From: Adiantum capillus-veneris
Lineage: Eukaryota > Streptophyta > Polypodiopsida > Polypodiales > Pteridaceae
Direction of reading: 5' to 3'
Length of the DNA: 64,000 bases
Assembly (NCBI GenBank): GCA_014529385.2
Contig: CM043948.1
Coordinates: 20,326,951 to 20,390,950, forward strand
A program made the position numbers and the translations under genes. This document shows, one piece after another, positions 32,100 through 44,370 of this stretch (position 1 is the first letter of the stretch; every line of letters starts with the position of its first letter). A model generated the notes under the pieces. That model did not search any database, was not told the DNA's origin, and saw only the letters and a program-made list of their open reading frames with translations.

Positions 32100-33632
32100 G
32101 ACGATTCAAGGATCCACACAACACACATGGGTTTGAGGGTTTGAGCAGTGAATCCGATAGAGAGGAAATCATCCCACTTGTTATAGCTATGCGGGAGGAA
32201 GAAGAGCACTCCACTCCTAATGGGGAAACAAAGAGAATTAACGAAGATTCCAACAGGAGTCGGCAAGGGATTTTGACAAAGCAGAGTACGAGTGTCAGCT
32301 TCGGATTGACACGTGTGCAAAGCGCTTGATCAAGTACTCCAAGGGTCTTCGCGAACTATGTGAAATATTTTCAAGAATTATCCACTTTGTGAGGTCCACA
32401 ACTAATTGCAAAAGGACATCCACTCTTTGATCAAGTCGGCAATGAAGATCAAGGCAAAGTCGGGTGCAAGAAGAAGAAACTATATTTGCAAGAAGAGTTT
32501 GATGAAGCTCTTGAATAGAAAATCAACTCGTTGATGAAAGATAAAATGCACTCTCGGAAGGGGAGAAAGTGGACCAAAAATCTACTTTCGAGGAGGCTAT
32601 CAGATCAAAGAAGCGTATTCACTTTGAGGACGATCTTCTTTGTCTTATGATAATTTCGAAAGTTCCTTTTCCTCCGGTTTGAGCAAGGATGAGAAGAAGT
32701 GAAAAAAGCGAGCAAGAAAAGCAAATCAACGAAAAATTCTCGAAAGCAATCTAGCAATTCAGAGCAGGAGACCTCTTTCACATTTGACAGTAAAGACAGT
32801 GATGCCCACACTTTTGATATATTTTATGATAAGAAGAAGAATCACTTGTTACGAGCGTTGAGCCACTCAGTAGTATGGCAACCCGGAAAAGAAGAAGTAG
32901 AAGACTAAGGAGTTCAGTGATGCAGTAAGATTTCACACTTTTTCGAGCTTTGAGGGCTCCCATCGAGTCCTTTCTATCACAGAGAAGTTTGACACCGCTT
33001 TCTCTAGAGTCAACTCCTTCGAAGCCTCTATAGTACGAAAGGCGGCATCTTTTCTAGAAGGGAATGCTCAGACATGGTGGTCAACTATTCTTCTCTATAG
33101 CAAAACATCGACCAAGTGGGTGAAATTCAAGAAATTGTTTTCTTTGGTATGGTTAAAACTTAACACAGCAGTATGAAGAGGATATGATTATGGCATGGGA
33201 TCATCTGAATATGCAGGAAGATGACACTTTGGCTACTTATTTTTAGGCCCTTCCACCATAAGTTGGTAGGGGTTAGGATGTTGATCCCTCACCCCTAAGG
33301 CATCCTCTTGATTGAATTTTCCTTGTCCTCTCAGCCAGTTTCTTTCCAGTTGAACATGCCACATCATCGCTTTGTGACACAAGAAGAAATCTACAGGACC
33401 GAGATTGACGGTAGAGAAGCATGTAGACTACGTCAAAGAGGGTAAATGCTATGGATGTGGTGGAGAGGTTGGGCACATTCTAGCTAACTATCCAAACAAA
33501 CAATATGAGGAAATAGCTGATGATAAATCAATGAATTCTGAAGATTCCATAGATATTTTGATTAAGAGCAGGAATTTCACATGCGCACTTCACTTGCGCT
33601 ACTGGACATGTTTCTGTTATAGTCTAGTATGA
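32100..33632 (+). pseudogene. Ty3 gag remnant (gypsy-4)
   Basis: A capsid-like core at about 32980-33160 reads AFSRVNSFEASIVRKAASFL, EGNAQTWWSTILL, TSTKWVKFKKLF, the Retrotrans_gag pattern. This is followed in another frame by QYEEDMIMAWDHLNMQEDDT and, near 33430, a zinc knuckle CYGCGGEVGHILANYPNK in which the last Cys is Tyr. Frames shift repeatedly. A Lys/Ser-rich segment precedes it at 32690-32780. No pol gene follows, so the element is truncated at about 33640. Confidence 0.7.
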
Positions 33633-34712
33633 GTCATTAGCTTAGGACTGAGCCTGGAACCTTCGTGAGCCTCTAGCAAGACGTGCATGGCGAGGCCGAT
33701 CATAGTTGCATACCCTCTCTTGCACAAGACAACATTACAACATATAAGCATTTTACCATGTGTGAATAGCCTCTTAAGCCATTTTATTAATAAGTGACTT
33801 TTCATTTACCTTTGTTGGAATGTAGGTAGGGAGAATGGCTAAAGAACCTATAAAAGAAACCCCTTGGGCACTAGTATAAGACAGAGAGGTAGCAGCAATA
33901 GAGGAACCTGCAGACTTGGGGATCGCAGGCCAACACCTATTGTTTTTTAGCCTTCTTCTCCTTCAGAGTTTTCAACATTGATTTCAGTGTTCTCACCCAA
34001 AACAACCAGCGTTTTTGCCTTTCCAGCCTTCCCACCGCAACACCCCTAGCAGATCAATCCTTTCCTCGTCACATTCAATTGTTCCATCACGGCCAAGTCA
34101 ACGGAATAGTTTTCAGCATTCAGCCATAGACCGCCATTGTCGCCGTCATCATTATCATCGTCGTCGATGTAGACTCCATTAGTACCTCATCATCGTCGTC
34201 GTCGTCATCGACATAGACTCCATCAGTACCTCGTCGTCGTCGTCATCATCGTCGACATAGACTCCATCAAGAGCCTCGTCGTCGTCATCATCGTCGTTGA
34301 CACAAACCCATCAATATCTCATCATTGACATCATTGTCATTGACATAGATCCCATCAAGAACCTCATCGTCAACATAGACTCCATCAGTACCTTGTGGTC
34401 GCTGTCGCCGTCATCGTCATCGACATAGACCCATCATTACCTTGTCGTCTCGCCGTCATCATCGTCGACATAGACTACATCAGTATCTCGTCATCGTCGC
34501 ATCGTCGTCAACATAGACCCATCAGTACCCATTGCGGTCATCATCAGTCAACATACAACCCATCAATACCTCAGTACCCGTAATACCTGTCAATATTAGT
34601 AGTACCCAGCATCAGTACCCATTAGCATCAGCATCTCAGTATTTAGATATTTTATCAACTTTGTGCAAGAATAAAGAAAGTACTTGCTCTATAACAAAGC
34701 AAGGGGGCCCTT
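33633..34712. other. Unassigned region with GTC-rich minisatellite
   Basis: A TATA-like CCTATAAAAGAAACCCC at about 33848 suggests a promoter, perhaps of another LTR. The minisatellite is listed separately. The rest shows no coding motif. Confidence 0.4.
34136..34640. repeat. Trinucleotide-derived minisatellite (GTC/ATC with GACATAGACTCCATCAG units)
   Basis: Imperfect units of about 45-60 bases each contain a run of CGTCGTCATCGTC type followed by GACATAGACTCCATCAGTACC. About eight units lie between 34136 and 34540, then decayed CAGTACCC words continue to about 34640. Any ORF here is periodic low-complexity sequence. Confidence 0.8.
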
Positions 34713-35007
34713 TGTTAGAGTTACACCACCGTTGCTTCGCCATTTTGTACGGCTAGTGATTGTCTTGGGTTGGCCACCCATTGCACATCAGGTAGATTGC
34801 ATGGGTGGACACTTTTAGCACGTGTCCGGCCGCTCATTTTTGGAGCGCGGCTGAGTGCACACATTTTTAGCCATTTTTGGGCTTTTATGTTTTTTGCACG
34901 AGTTACACATTTTGGCCTACCTCAACCTAAGATTCCATAAATAAAATTCATAGGGTCTTCTAGTCATTGAGATTGTGTATTGAGAGCATCATTTGCAAAG
35001 AACTTGT

Positions 35008-35085
<78 letters not shown>

Positions 35086-35135
35086 CATCATTTTCGACGT
35101 GCGTGGCTCACACTCTTTCCCTACTCACTCTCACA
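34713..35135 (+). repeat. Candidate LTR of copia-3
   Basis: It runs from TGTTAGAGTTACACC to ACTCTCACA, then TGGTGTCAGTCGCC (35136-35149), a weak match to an initiator-Met primer site. It includes CATAAATAAAATTCATAGGG (possible R/poly(A) zone) and (CT)n at 35012-35083. The partner LTR was not found. Confidence 0.5.
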
Positions 35136-36930
35136 TGGTGTCAGTCGCCAAGATGCAGAGAATCTTCATTGATCCCTCCTCCTGAGGCTGGCGCTTGCAT
35201 TTCTGGACCCTTCCATCGTGCAAAACTGCAACTTCAGCCTGCTAATGTTTTTGGTTCAGCCTGGCGTTTTTACACTTGCAGCCTAAATCTGCTATCGATT
35301 TCCCTAGCACTTCCCTCCTGCATAGCAGATCACACCAAACCGGCACCGAACATCAGCTAGCATTTTTGCAACACTAGCTTTTTCTGATAGATCTGCATTT
35401 TGCAAATTCTACTGCGTTTTTCCCTGCTTTGCTGGCATTTTTGGTGACTTGAGGCATTTTCCACAAAATGCTGATCTAAGGGAAGCGGCCAAGGAACACA
35501 CAGGAGTCTTCTACACTGCTTGGAACTTGCAGATCTACAACTCGGACAGGTATCTACACCCAATCGGCACCACTTTTGGTACTTATTACTTGCTTTTTTT
35601 TCTTTGTTTTCAGTCCCTCGATGGCTGAAAAGTGCGAGAACCCTCTTTTCTGACACTCTGCGACGCTACCGCACCGATCGATGGCATTGAGGCACGCTAA
35701 AATCTCTATTATAGCAGCGTTTTTAGCACCCTTTGCAGCATTTTTTGGGCAGATAGCACACTGAATTTTTACCTCTGGTGCGCTTAAACCATCCCTTGCT
35801 CGTTAGGACGCCATCCAGTGGTTGTCCATGCGGTTATCTTGGACTGCTATACAGCCTTGGGAACGGTACCTTCATCGACAACTTGCGATCTTATCAATTT
35901 ACCTTTGGGACTTCTCTCTGAGCATGCGACATGTCGAGTCCGAAGCAAAAAGGACAACAACAACATTCCCTGAAGGGGGCCACTACATCTTTGACGACTA
36001 TGGCCACTTCCACTTTTGCGACTACGTGGGGATCTACCAACGGCGATGGTTCTACGTTTGACATTGCAGGTGCAGGAGATGTTTGCTTGTCACTACCTAG
36101 TGGTGTATCATATATACTACGACATGTGCTCTATGTTCCTCAACTAAGACAAATCTTGATCTCAGTGAAATAGTTAGTAGATTGTGGGTGTCAAATATTT
36201 CTTAGAGAGCACTCTTTCCAGATGCATTGCAGATCAGTAGTGATTGCCAGAGGAGCCCGCAACAATGGCTTGGTATATCCTATGCATGTATCTGAGGTTC
36301 GAGACATCATAGTCTCGGTGTTTTTGGAGGCATGCTTTGAGCAAGACGTGTCTCTTTCACGGGTGAGCTCCACCATTCTCACAAGACAAAGAATTTAATT
36401 ATGCAGGACGTGCCAGTAGACTTTGTAGAGACAAAGGTAGAGCGGCAGTGCTCTAGTGAGACACATCAAGTATTGTCAAAGCCTATGCAGAAAATGTAGA
36501 GGCTGATGAATTTGTGCCAGGATGCACATTTTTGCACATGGGTGAGAGAGATGTAGCCATCCCAGTGTCGGCATTGACACATCCATATGAGATGGGCAGT
36601 CCTAATGATACAGTGATTGCAGATAGCACATAAGATGCGAGTACAATGAGGTTTGTGTAGATCTCGTCAGCGTTTGGGTGTCTCATTTAGGACCTACTAG
36701 TGTGAAGGCCCGACCTAGCAACTGCAGTGGGAGCATTTGCAATAGGGATTTTCACTTGTACGATGAGTGACACTAGCATGATGCATGGTGGATTTTTGCA
36801 GACCATATAGAGTAGTCTGTGGGACTTATATGCAGGCTCTAGGTGGATACACACGCTCATCTATCACTAGAGCCGATACGACTACATGTAGATCAATTGG
36901 ACTCCCTTGAAAAGCTCTTGCTGCATTGAA
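35136..36930 (+). pseudogene. Ty1/copia remnant: protease to GAG-pre-integrase (copia-3)
   Basis: At 36050-36175 the frame reads FDIAGAGDVCLSLPSGVSYI then RHVLYVPQLRQILISV, the conserved strand pattern between Ty1 protease and integrase. Further pieces follow in broken frames (IARGARNNGLVYPMHVSEV). No RT is recognisable, and from about 36400 the integrase is too decayed to place. Leader-like sequence occupies 35150-35930. Confidence 0.65.
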
Positions 36931-37587
36931 TCAAAGACAACCATGCCTGCTTTTTTATTACACTTACTACAATGACAATGGTACAAGATTTTTTATGTAC
37001 ATTATTACCTACATAAAAAAGTTATATTTATGCCTACATTGACTTCTTAAAAACCTCCATGTTAAGCTTACTACCAGTGCAACTTATATAGCAAGGGTAC
37101 TGAGCTATCCTCCCTGATAGCAATCTGCGTCTACACCACGATCCACCTTGCATCAGAAGGTTTGATGCATTGAAAGCTTTAAAATATCACCCCTCCTTTT
37201 GAAGGTTTGCACAGAGCTAGAATCCAACATCAGCTATTCTTACAAAGTTTTAAGATATTTCATCATCATCAATCTCGCTCAAAAAAGTGAGAAGCAATTG
37301 TTTTTTGCAAAAAACCTTCAAAGAGAATGGCAGTGAGCTTACTGAGTACTTTGTTTAAAGTTTGCAAACAAGCATTCATGTTACTAATCTCCCTAAAAGT
37401 AAGATTGTAAACAAGGAGAAACATAAAAGTAAGCATTGATTCAACCTAACCTTGGCCTTCTATCCCTGATGACAGAGGGCAAGAGGTATGGGATTCTCAA
37501 TGATTTTCAGTTTTGGTTTTTGTTCTTCAAGCATCGTTTGCATGATTTGCACTAAGTTCTGGTAAGCTTCTAGCTTTGCTGCTTTTA
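36931..37587. other. Unassigned region left of CACTA-2
   Basis: AT-rich with no coding motif. The last ~30 bases (CTTCTAGCTTTGCTGC) belong to a tandem repeat that continues at 45336 on the other side of CACTA-2. Confidence 0.4.
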
Positions 37588-38079
37588 TATCACTACAACA
37601 CGGCGCGCAAAAATCGGCGCAAATATCAGTGAAAAAAGTTAGTTTTAAAACTAAAAAACGTTGAAATAGGCCTCAAAAGAGACGTCGATATCATAACATC
37701 GGTATAAGTACCGGTGTACTAAGCGTCGGAATACCCCATGAAATGAGCGTTGAAATACACAATGAAATAATCTCCCGTAATACTATAGCATATTCCGACG
37801 TTGCTACCAAGGGCTATACCGATGCTTATACCGTACTCTGTATCGACGAACAAACCTACAAAATTTTTTTGGGCAAAGAGGGATGGGAATTGATGCTGCA
37901 TGTATTGCAACAAAAGAAAACAGCCCTCTCTGCCCAAAGGAAGAGTGCACAAGCAACCGCACTCCACCTACAAGCTGACGCTAAAGAGCGAGTGTATGGC
38001 AATTAACAAAATTGTAAGAAAAACATAACCACAAAATCAAAAGCTTGATCATGGTATAACGGCATAAAGATTTTATAAC

Positions 38080-38360
38080 CATAATTAAAACATGAGTCAA
38101 AAACTGCAAAACCATAAACATAACATGTTTGCCATACCATAACCATTACCATAACTTGCTTGTCATACCATAACCATAACAACCATACCATCATTGCACA
38201 ACCATAACCATAACCATCACCATAACCACAGTCATAACCATCACCATCACATGATTGCCATACCATCATAGCAAAACCATAACTTTAACTTGACTGCCAA
38301 ATCTTAACCATAACATATGTGCCATACCATAAACATAACCATAAACCATAAATACAAGCA
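38080..38360. repeat. CCATAA hexanucleotide-like repeats
   Basis: Dense, imperfect runs of ACCATAACCATAACC and CCATACCATAACC. The Tyr/Gly-rich minus-strand ORF 38003-38269 is its translation and not a gene. Confidence 0.8.
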
Positions 38361-38609
38361 CTACAAAACTATACATATGCAAACACACTGAGTGACAGGA
38401 CCTCATGGTAATGCCTCCCAGTTGAGTCCTCTCCCTTCTCTTGCTCAGCTAGGTCAAATGGGCCTCAAGTCCATGCTTGTACCCATACTTCTCCTCCCGG
38501 CATGTCGGAAGACGCTTCACGGTAACTTCCTACAAAATTATGGTTTAATCATTCGATAAATCTGCAAATAATATATATTTTTTCCATAATTTAAAGCATA
38601 CGTATAATA

Positions 38610-39514
38610 CTTACAAACTCATGTCGAAGCATATCGTAGCCTGCACTCCCAAGATGTGATGCTCCAGCAGACTCCAAACGTGCTCTAGCTGCATCTCTCT
38701 GCTGCTGCTGAAATCTCTCAAGATTGTCTTGTGTCTCTCGTGCAATCCCTGCCCACTCCTTTGCGTCCTACCATGCTGGCTTGGCACTGCCTTCATTGTA
38801 TCTATCTCTTGCCTCTGACCAACGGGGTGACATTGTGGACTTTGCCACGCTCAAAATCCAGGGGTTCGAGACTCGATCATCGTATCCCTCTGTCGGTCTG
38901 TACTCTTTGTTAGTGGCCTTGACAATGTAATTATTTCTTTCAACATCGAGGTTATCCCAAACCTCCATCATAGAGTGAACAAACTAAATCGTACAGAGCT
39001 GTCAAATCCTCTGTCACATGGCCTTTCCGACCCTATCCGCCACAACAGCCCCATCCCTGCTCTTGTACACCTTTCTAGGATCATGCTCGTGTGATCCCCA
39101 ATGTGTATGTGGTTTTCCAATCGGCAAACTATCTACTAAAGAGAGTGGTGGAAGCTCTCTTAGTGGTGTGGACGCATCGGTAGAACTGCTACCACAGCAA
39201 CCATCGCCTCCAGAACGACGCCTACCTCATCTCGAGGATGAGCCACCCATTGATGTAGGGGGCACACGAGTCCTAGGCGTAGGGTGCACACTAGACTGAG
39301 GTGTGGGGCCGTTCGGTGTAGGTACCACACTAGTCCAGGGTGTAGGGTTGGCCGTAGTAGGTCTAGAGAGACCTGCTTCCCAAAGGTGTTGTGCCATCAC
39401 GATCTGCTCTGGTGTGAACTGAGGCAAAAACGAGCCCATCTGCTCGGGTGACATGCCGGCGGCAGGGACAGGAAAACTAAAACTAGGAGAGTACGGCTCA
39501 TCGTCATCGGCCAT
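38610..39514 (-). pseudogene. Transposase_24-like pseudogene (CACTA-2)
   Basis: The ATG at 39514 (MADDDEPYSPSFSFPVPAAG) opens a Pro/Thr-rich N-terminus like that of the CACTA-1 gene. The same frame, with stops near 39227, 38990 and 38769, continues through RWSEARDRYNEGSAKPAW, then RDAARARLESAGASHLGSAG, matching RDAARARVEAGS/HLGSGG-type wording in the intact CACTA-1 copy. At least four nonsense codons make it dead. Confidence 0.8.
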
Positions 39515-39666
39515 GGCTAATCATACACAAACAACACCCACAAAATACGTTAGTTTACAGAAGAAATGCTTAATCAATACAAGTAACAAATGCACGAAGC
39601 TGCTACATAAATGAATGAATCTAAAGTGTATTGTAGACTAATAAAAAGAGTTTTACAAAAGAGTTC

Positions 39667-42195
39667 CTAGCAAAAATTATTAGTTAATCTCTCATCCTCT
39701 ATGAGATCTGCTGCACCAAAGATTTCTATCTCAATCTGTACTTCTGTATCTTTGTCATCGAACTCTATTTCTTCGTCGCTCTCCGCATCAGCTTCAGTGT
39801 TTAACACTAGAATGGTAACCTAACAGGACATAAAAGTTTCCTTTCAGGGTTTTGTGAAAAATTTCCAAAACCATAGTAGATCCACTCATTTTGAAAAATC
39901 CTTTCATGAGCTTATAGTTCAATAACTACTACATATGGAAAAAATGAGAAACTTGTAATTGTTCTCATTCCTTGGTCACTACAAGCCTCCAAAATTGATG
40001 GACTAGTGCATTTTGCCCAAAACAGCAATTTCTTATGTGGTTGATTGCATATAAATAAGAGTGGGGATTTTTGTAGGACATGAGATAAAATACCTCGTTA
40101 ACTTCAATGGGTTGGTGACCAAAACATATGGTTGCTTTTACCTCACTAATTTTTTTTTGGGCAAAAAAAAAGGTACAAAAAAGTTGCATTTTTGCCTTTC
40201 TGCGGACCTATCATCAAAGTTTCTATAGTCACGCTCAATACAGATACTATATATATGTTTTATTAGTTCCCTTTGGGCCTTTGGATTCAAAAGGAGCCAT
40301 GGAGCATGTCAAAAGGATAATGGATCTCTTACAATTGGAACCTTAGGAGCAATGATAAAGTGCTAAATACAACAAACATGAAAAAACTGGGTTTAGCATT
40401 ATGACCTCTAGAAACTCATAAAAACTACTCAATATCTAGCCAAGTTTGTATTCTATGATTAGATATGGTTACTACCTACAAAATACACACAATTGGCCTA
40501 AGAAACTAGCAATATTGAGAAAGTTATACTTGCTACTCTAAAATGTATCGTATTCTTCAGCAATCAAAAAACTCAACCATCATCATATACTATGCTATAT
40601 AGCATATTAAGTCCCCCAAAACTCAAGGAAGATTAGCTTTATGTTATGCATTACACTTACACAATCGAAATTGAATTTGAATATCAAGAAAGCCACCAAA
40701 AAAATCATAAAAGTGCTAATTTTGGCCAAAAAAACAGGATTATGCAATTCTTGTAAATTGGTCATAACTTTCAATTTTAATACTTAGCTCTCCCTACAAG
40801 CATCAAAACATGTTGAGAACTATGAAGGCCTAACCTCTAGCCATCTAAACCTCACAAACATGAAGTTTAGAGTGGTATAGTTGCCAAAAATTGTAAAAAA
40901 ACCAAAAACAGGACCCATTTTTTCACACAGTTTAGGTTCAAAAATGTTGTGCAAGAGTAAGGTTAATGGTGAGATCGATACTCAAAACAAAATGCTAAGT
41001 TTTTTTCAGCTTATAAGGCAACTTTGTGGATATATAGCACCTAGAAATTCATTTTCATACTCTTCAAATAATTCAAGCAAAATGGTCACTTAGCAGGACA
41101 CGAAAGTGTCCAAGGACATAAAAGTGTCATGTTACCATTCTAGTGTTAACACCTCATTTCTAGGTTCAGACAATTGGTCACTGCTGACATCCACCTCAAA
41201 ATCTAAAGTTTCCGTCGGTCCTGCACTTTGTTCATGAATCACCTCTTCGGCCTCAACGTCCAATCCTTCACACATTTGCTTACAACGTGGAGCAACTTGA
41301 ACAACATAGAGCTAGCAAGGTTTAGACAGATCATTATCATCATTTTCTAGTCCATAGTGGATCGTATATGAACACAAATTGTTCACAATGCTGCGGAAGT
41401 ACAAATGTATCCCGCGCATCTGTCCACACCCGCCTAGAGTTCACTTGAATCAATCCACCCTTGTCTTTATGCATAGTTGCATTAAGGCTGCTGGTAATAA
41501 CCTTGAACCACTTGGCATGTGATTCCCTTCTGGCAAGATTTGCTCATTGAGCAACCCGTCATTACATGAACAAGACAACCCTTTGATCACTTTATATGAA
41601 CTGTAAATTGCACTTTATCATGCTTAGGATACAATGTATTTACCTGAAAGGCTCTGTGAGACTGAGGCGTCAGACCAATCGTAGACAGACTACAAATTAA
41701 GCATTGCCAACGTGGTACAGAGAACAGAGATTTTTGCACCAGTGTAGAGTGGCATGTATGCAAGACTTTGCATCATCTCGCCCTCTTTATCGTTGATATC
41801 GTGCCGTCAATATGAACGGGATGGAGGTTGGTCCATAGTACTACGTTCAATGTTGTCTCCTTCTATGTTGGAATCCATGTCAAAGAACGCATCCAACATT
41901 TTCTCCATCTCTACTTCTTGAAATGCCACATCAGGTATTAGTTGGGAGGACTCAGTCAATGGCTGCTCGTTTGAAAATCGTCTTCTCTGGGATAAAGCTG
42001 GAGCAATGTCTATTTGCGGAGTTTGACCTTCAATCTCTAGACCATGAGATTGATAACGCAGGTTTTGTAGTTGCTCTATTAGAAAGAAACCGTGATTGCA
42101 TATGTATTGGTCATAGATTTTTTGTTTTCAAAAGACCTGATGCTTGCAATGTGCACAAGGACACAACATCCTATCGTACATACTTTATCTATCAA
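39667..42195 (-). pseudogene. TNP2 transposase pseudogene (CACTA-2), internally deleted and interrupted
   Basis: The N-terminal exon (about 41655-42195) has LCPCAHCKHQVF, then MQSLAYMPLYTGAKISVL and DWSDASVSQSLSG, matching LCPCNQCKH and FRWSDTSVTALF of CACTA-1, with several stops. The Transposase_21 core and DUF4218 are missing. What follows (about 41330-41560) resembles the C-terminal DUF4216-type part (GLIQVNSRRVWTDARDTFVL, PQHCEQFVF), then an acidic tail (41150-41290 and 39667-39804) that is cut by the TTAA element. The tail ends at a stop at 39667-39669, about 150 bases before the Transposase_24 start. Confidence 0.72.
39805..41145. mobile_element. TTAA-flanked terminal-inverted-repeat element (piggyBac-like target), 1,341 bp
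   Basis: The ends CACTAGAATGGTAAC and GTTACCATTCTAGTG are perfect 15-base inverted repeats, each bordered by TTAA (39801-39804 and 41146-41149). Subterminal words AGGACATAAAAGTTTCC (left) and AGGACATAAAAGTGTC with GGACACGAAAGTGTCC (right) lie just inside. The interior is AT-rich and without a transposase frame, so it is non-autonomous. Removing it with one TTAA leaves the acidic-tail frame of TNP2 open, which supports an exact insertion. TTAA duplication is the hallmark of the piggyBac superfamily. No protein evidence supports that name here. Confidence 0.75.
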
Positions 42196-42254
42196 TGATG
42201 AAAAAAATAATTAAAATTATACTCTAGTTGTTATAACTACACACTACTAAGTAC

Positions 42255-42620
42255 CTGACAACCTCACATTCTCTAGCCAGGCCCGATCCCTCCACACGTC
42301 GGTCTAGAGGTGCAAGGACATTAGGACCACAGGGTAATAATCTTGTCTTTATTGGTCAATGACTATACATTAAGGTTCTAGAAGTCTGTGTAAAATTTTG
42401 AAGTCCAATTGCGTTTTTTCTACCATTTGCGGCTAGCTCTAACAACCTCACATTCTCTAGCCAGGCCCGATCCCTGCACACCTCGGTCTAGAGGTGCATG
42501 GATATTAGGACCACAAGGTAATAATCTCGTCTTTATTGTTCAATGACTATATATTAAGGTTCTTGAAGTATGTGTGCACTTCGATTGCATTTTTTCTACT
42601 ATTAATTTGTCGCTAGCTCT
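42255..42620. repeat. Duplicated CACTA leader module
   Basis: Two copies, about 175 bases apart, of a block with CTAGCCAGGCCCGATCCCT, CGGTCTAGAGGTGCA and CGTCTTTATTGGTCAATGAC-type words. A third relative lies at 6025-6130 upstream of the CACTA-1 TNP2 gene, so the module is conserved between the two elements and may be part of their promoter. Confidence 0.75.
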
Positions 42621-43005
42621 AACCTAACCTATAATCTAACCTAATTATAACCTAAACCTAACCTAACTTAATGTAAACTAACTTATAACCTAAACCTAAC
42701 CTATAACTTAACCTAACCGAAGTCCGATTGCGTTTCTTTACTATTAATTTGTCGCTAGCTCTAACCTAACCTATAATCTAACCTAACCTATAACCTAAAC
42801 CTAATTTAACTTTATATAACTTAACGTATAACCTAAATCTAACCTATAACCTAACCTAACCAAAGTCCGTTTGCATTTTTAGAAGTACACGAGTCATCTT
42901 CGAAGTCTGTTTGCGTTTTTCTAGTATTAATTTGTCACTAGCTCTAACCTAACCTATAATCTCACCTAACCTATAACCTAAACCTAACCTAACCTAACCT
43001 AACAT
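42600..43005. repeat. Degenerate CCTAA-type pentamer repeats
   Basis: Words such as CTAACCTAACCTATAATC and CCTAAACCTAACC recur with GCGTTTTTCTACTATTAATT spacers. A second tract lies at 44370-44640. The array is too irregular to be a telomere. Confidence 0.8.
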
Positions 43006-43009
43006 AAAA

Positions 43010-44370
43010 ACAACACAATGGTGAGGCGTTTGGCAAAATGACAAGCCATACAGCTTGCCCACAATGCATATGCGATGTCAGTAAGCTCTATGGCTTGCGA
43101 ATTTGCCAATTAGGGTTGCGAAGCGATTTTAGGGCTTGAAAACCGCTCGCAGACATATAGACAACATAATGGCAAGCCTTTGGCAATATGGCAAGCCATA
43201 GACCTTTCCCACAATACATATATATGCCTTGTGGGCAAGCTTTATGGCTTGGTGTATTGCCAAACAAATCACCATTGTGTTGTTTTTAGGGACACGAGGC
43301 AACTTTAGCATTTGAAAATTGCTCACAAACATATAGACAACACAATGGCAAGGTGTTGGCAATACGGAAAGCCATAGAGCTTACCCACAATAAATATGCA
43401 TTATGTACAAGTTCTATGGCTTTCCGTTTTGCCAAACGGATCTTCATTGTGTTGTTTTTAGGGCCGCGAGGAAATTTTAAAGCTTGAAAATTGCGCGTGG
43501 ACATATAGACAACACAATGGCTAGCCTTTTGGCAATAGGGCAAACTATAGAGCTTGCACACAATGCATATGCATTGTGGAAAAACTCTATGGCTTGTCGT
43601 ATTGCCAAACAGCTTGCCATTGTATTGTTTTTAGGGATGCTTTATTACTTTAGGGATTGAAAACCGCTTGCGGACATAAAAACAACACAATGACAATTTG
43701 TTGGCAATACAGCAAGCCATAGAGATTGCCCTCAATGCATATGCATTGTGGGCAAGCTTTATGGCTTGTCGTATTGCCAAATGGATCTCCATTGTGTTGT
43801 TTTTAGGGACACGAGGCAATTTTAGTGCTTGAAAATCGCTTGCAAACATATAGACAATAGAATGGAGAGACGTTTGGCAATACGGAAAGCCATAAAGCTT
43901 GCCCACAATGCATATGCATTGTAATCAAGATCTATGTCTTGCCGTATTGCCAAAAGGCTTGCCATTGTGTTGTTTTTAGGGTTGCTTAGCTATTTTAGGA
44001 TTTGAAAAGCGCATACAAACATATAGAAAGCACAATGGCAAGCCGTTTGGCAATACGGCAAGCCATAGAGCTTTCCCACAATGCATGTGCATTGTGGGCA
44101 AGCTGTATGGCTTGCCGTATTGCCAAACGGCTTGCCATTGTGTTATTTTCAGGGCCTCTTAACTATTTTAGGACTTGAAAACCGCTCGCAGACATATATA
44201 CAACACAATGGCGAGCCGTTGGCAATACAGAAAGCCATAGAGCTTTCCCACAATGCATATGTGTTGTGGGTAAGCTTTATGTCTTGCCATATTGACGAAC
44301 GGATTGCCATTGTGTTGTTTTTAATATGTGCTATGGGTAAGCTCTATGGCTTGCCGTATTGCCGAACGTA
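43010..44370. repeat. Satellite of palindromic ~173-bp units in CACTA-2
   Basis: Eight units start near 43010, 43161, 43337, 43509, 43682, 43854, 44027 and 44200, most 172-176 bases apart. Each has two arms built on CACAATGGCAAGCCGTTTGG, CAATACGGCAAGCCATAGAG and CCCACAATGCAT and their inverse, followed by a spacer with GTTTTTAGGG and GAAAACCGCTCGCAGACATA. The unit around 44030-44145 is almost a perfect palindrome. ORFs in this array are periodic artefacts. Confidence 0.9.

Noticed and set aside
38003-38269. Tyr/Gly/Met-rich minus-strand ORF
   Set aside because: It is the translation of CCATAA-type repeats.
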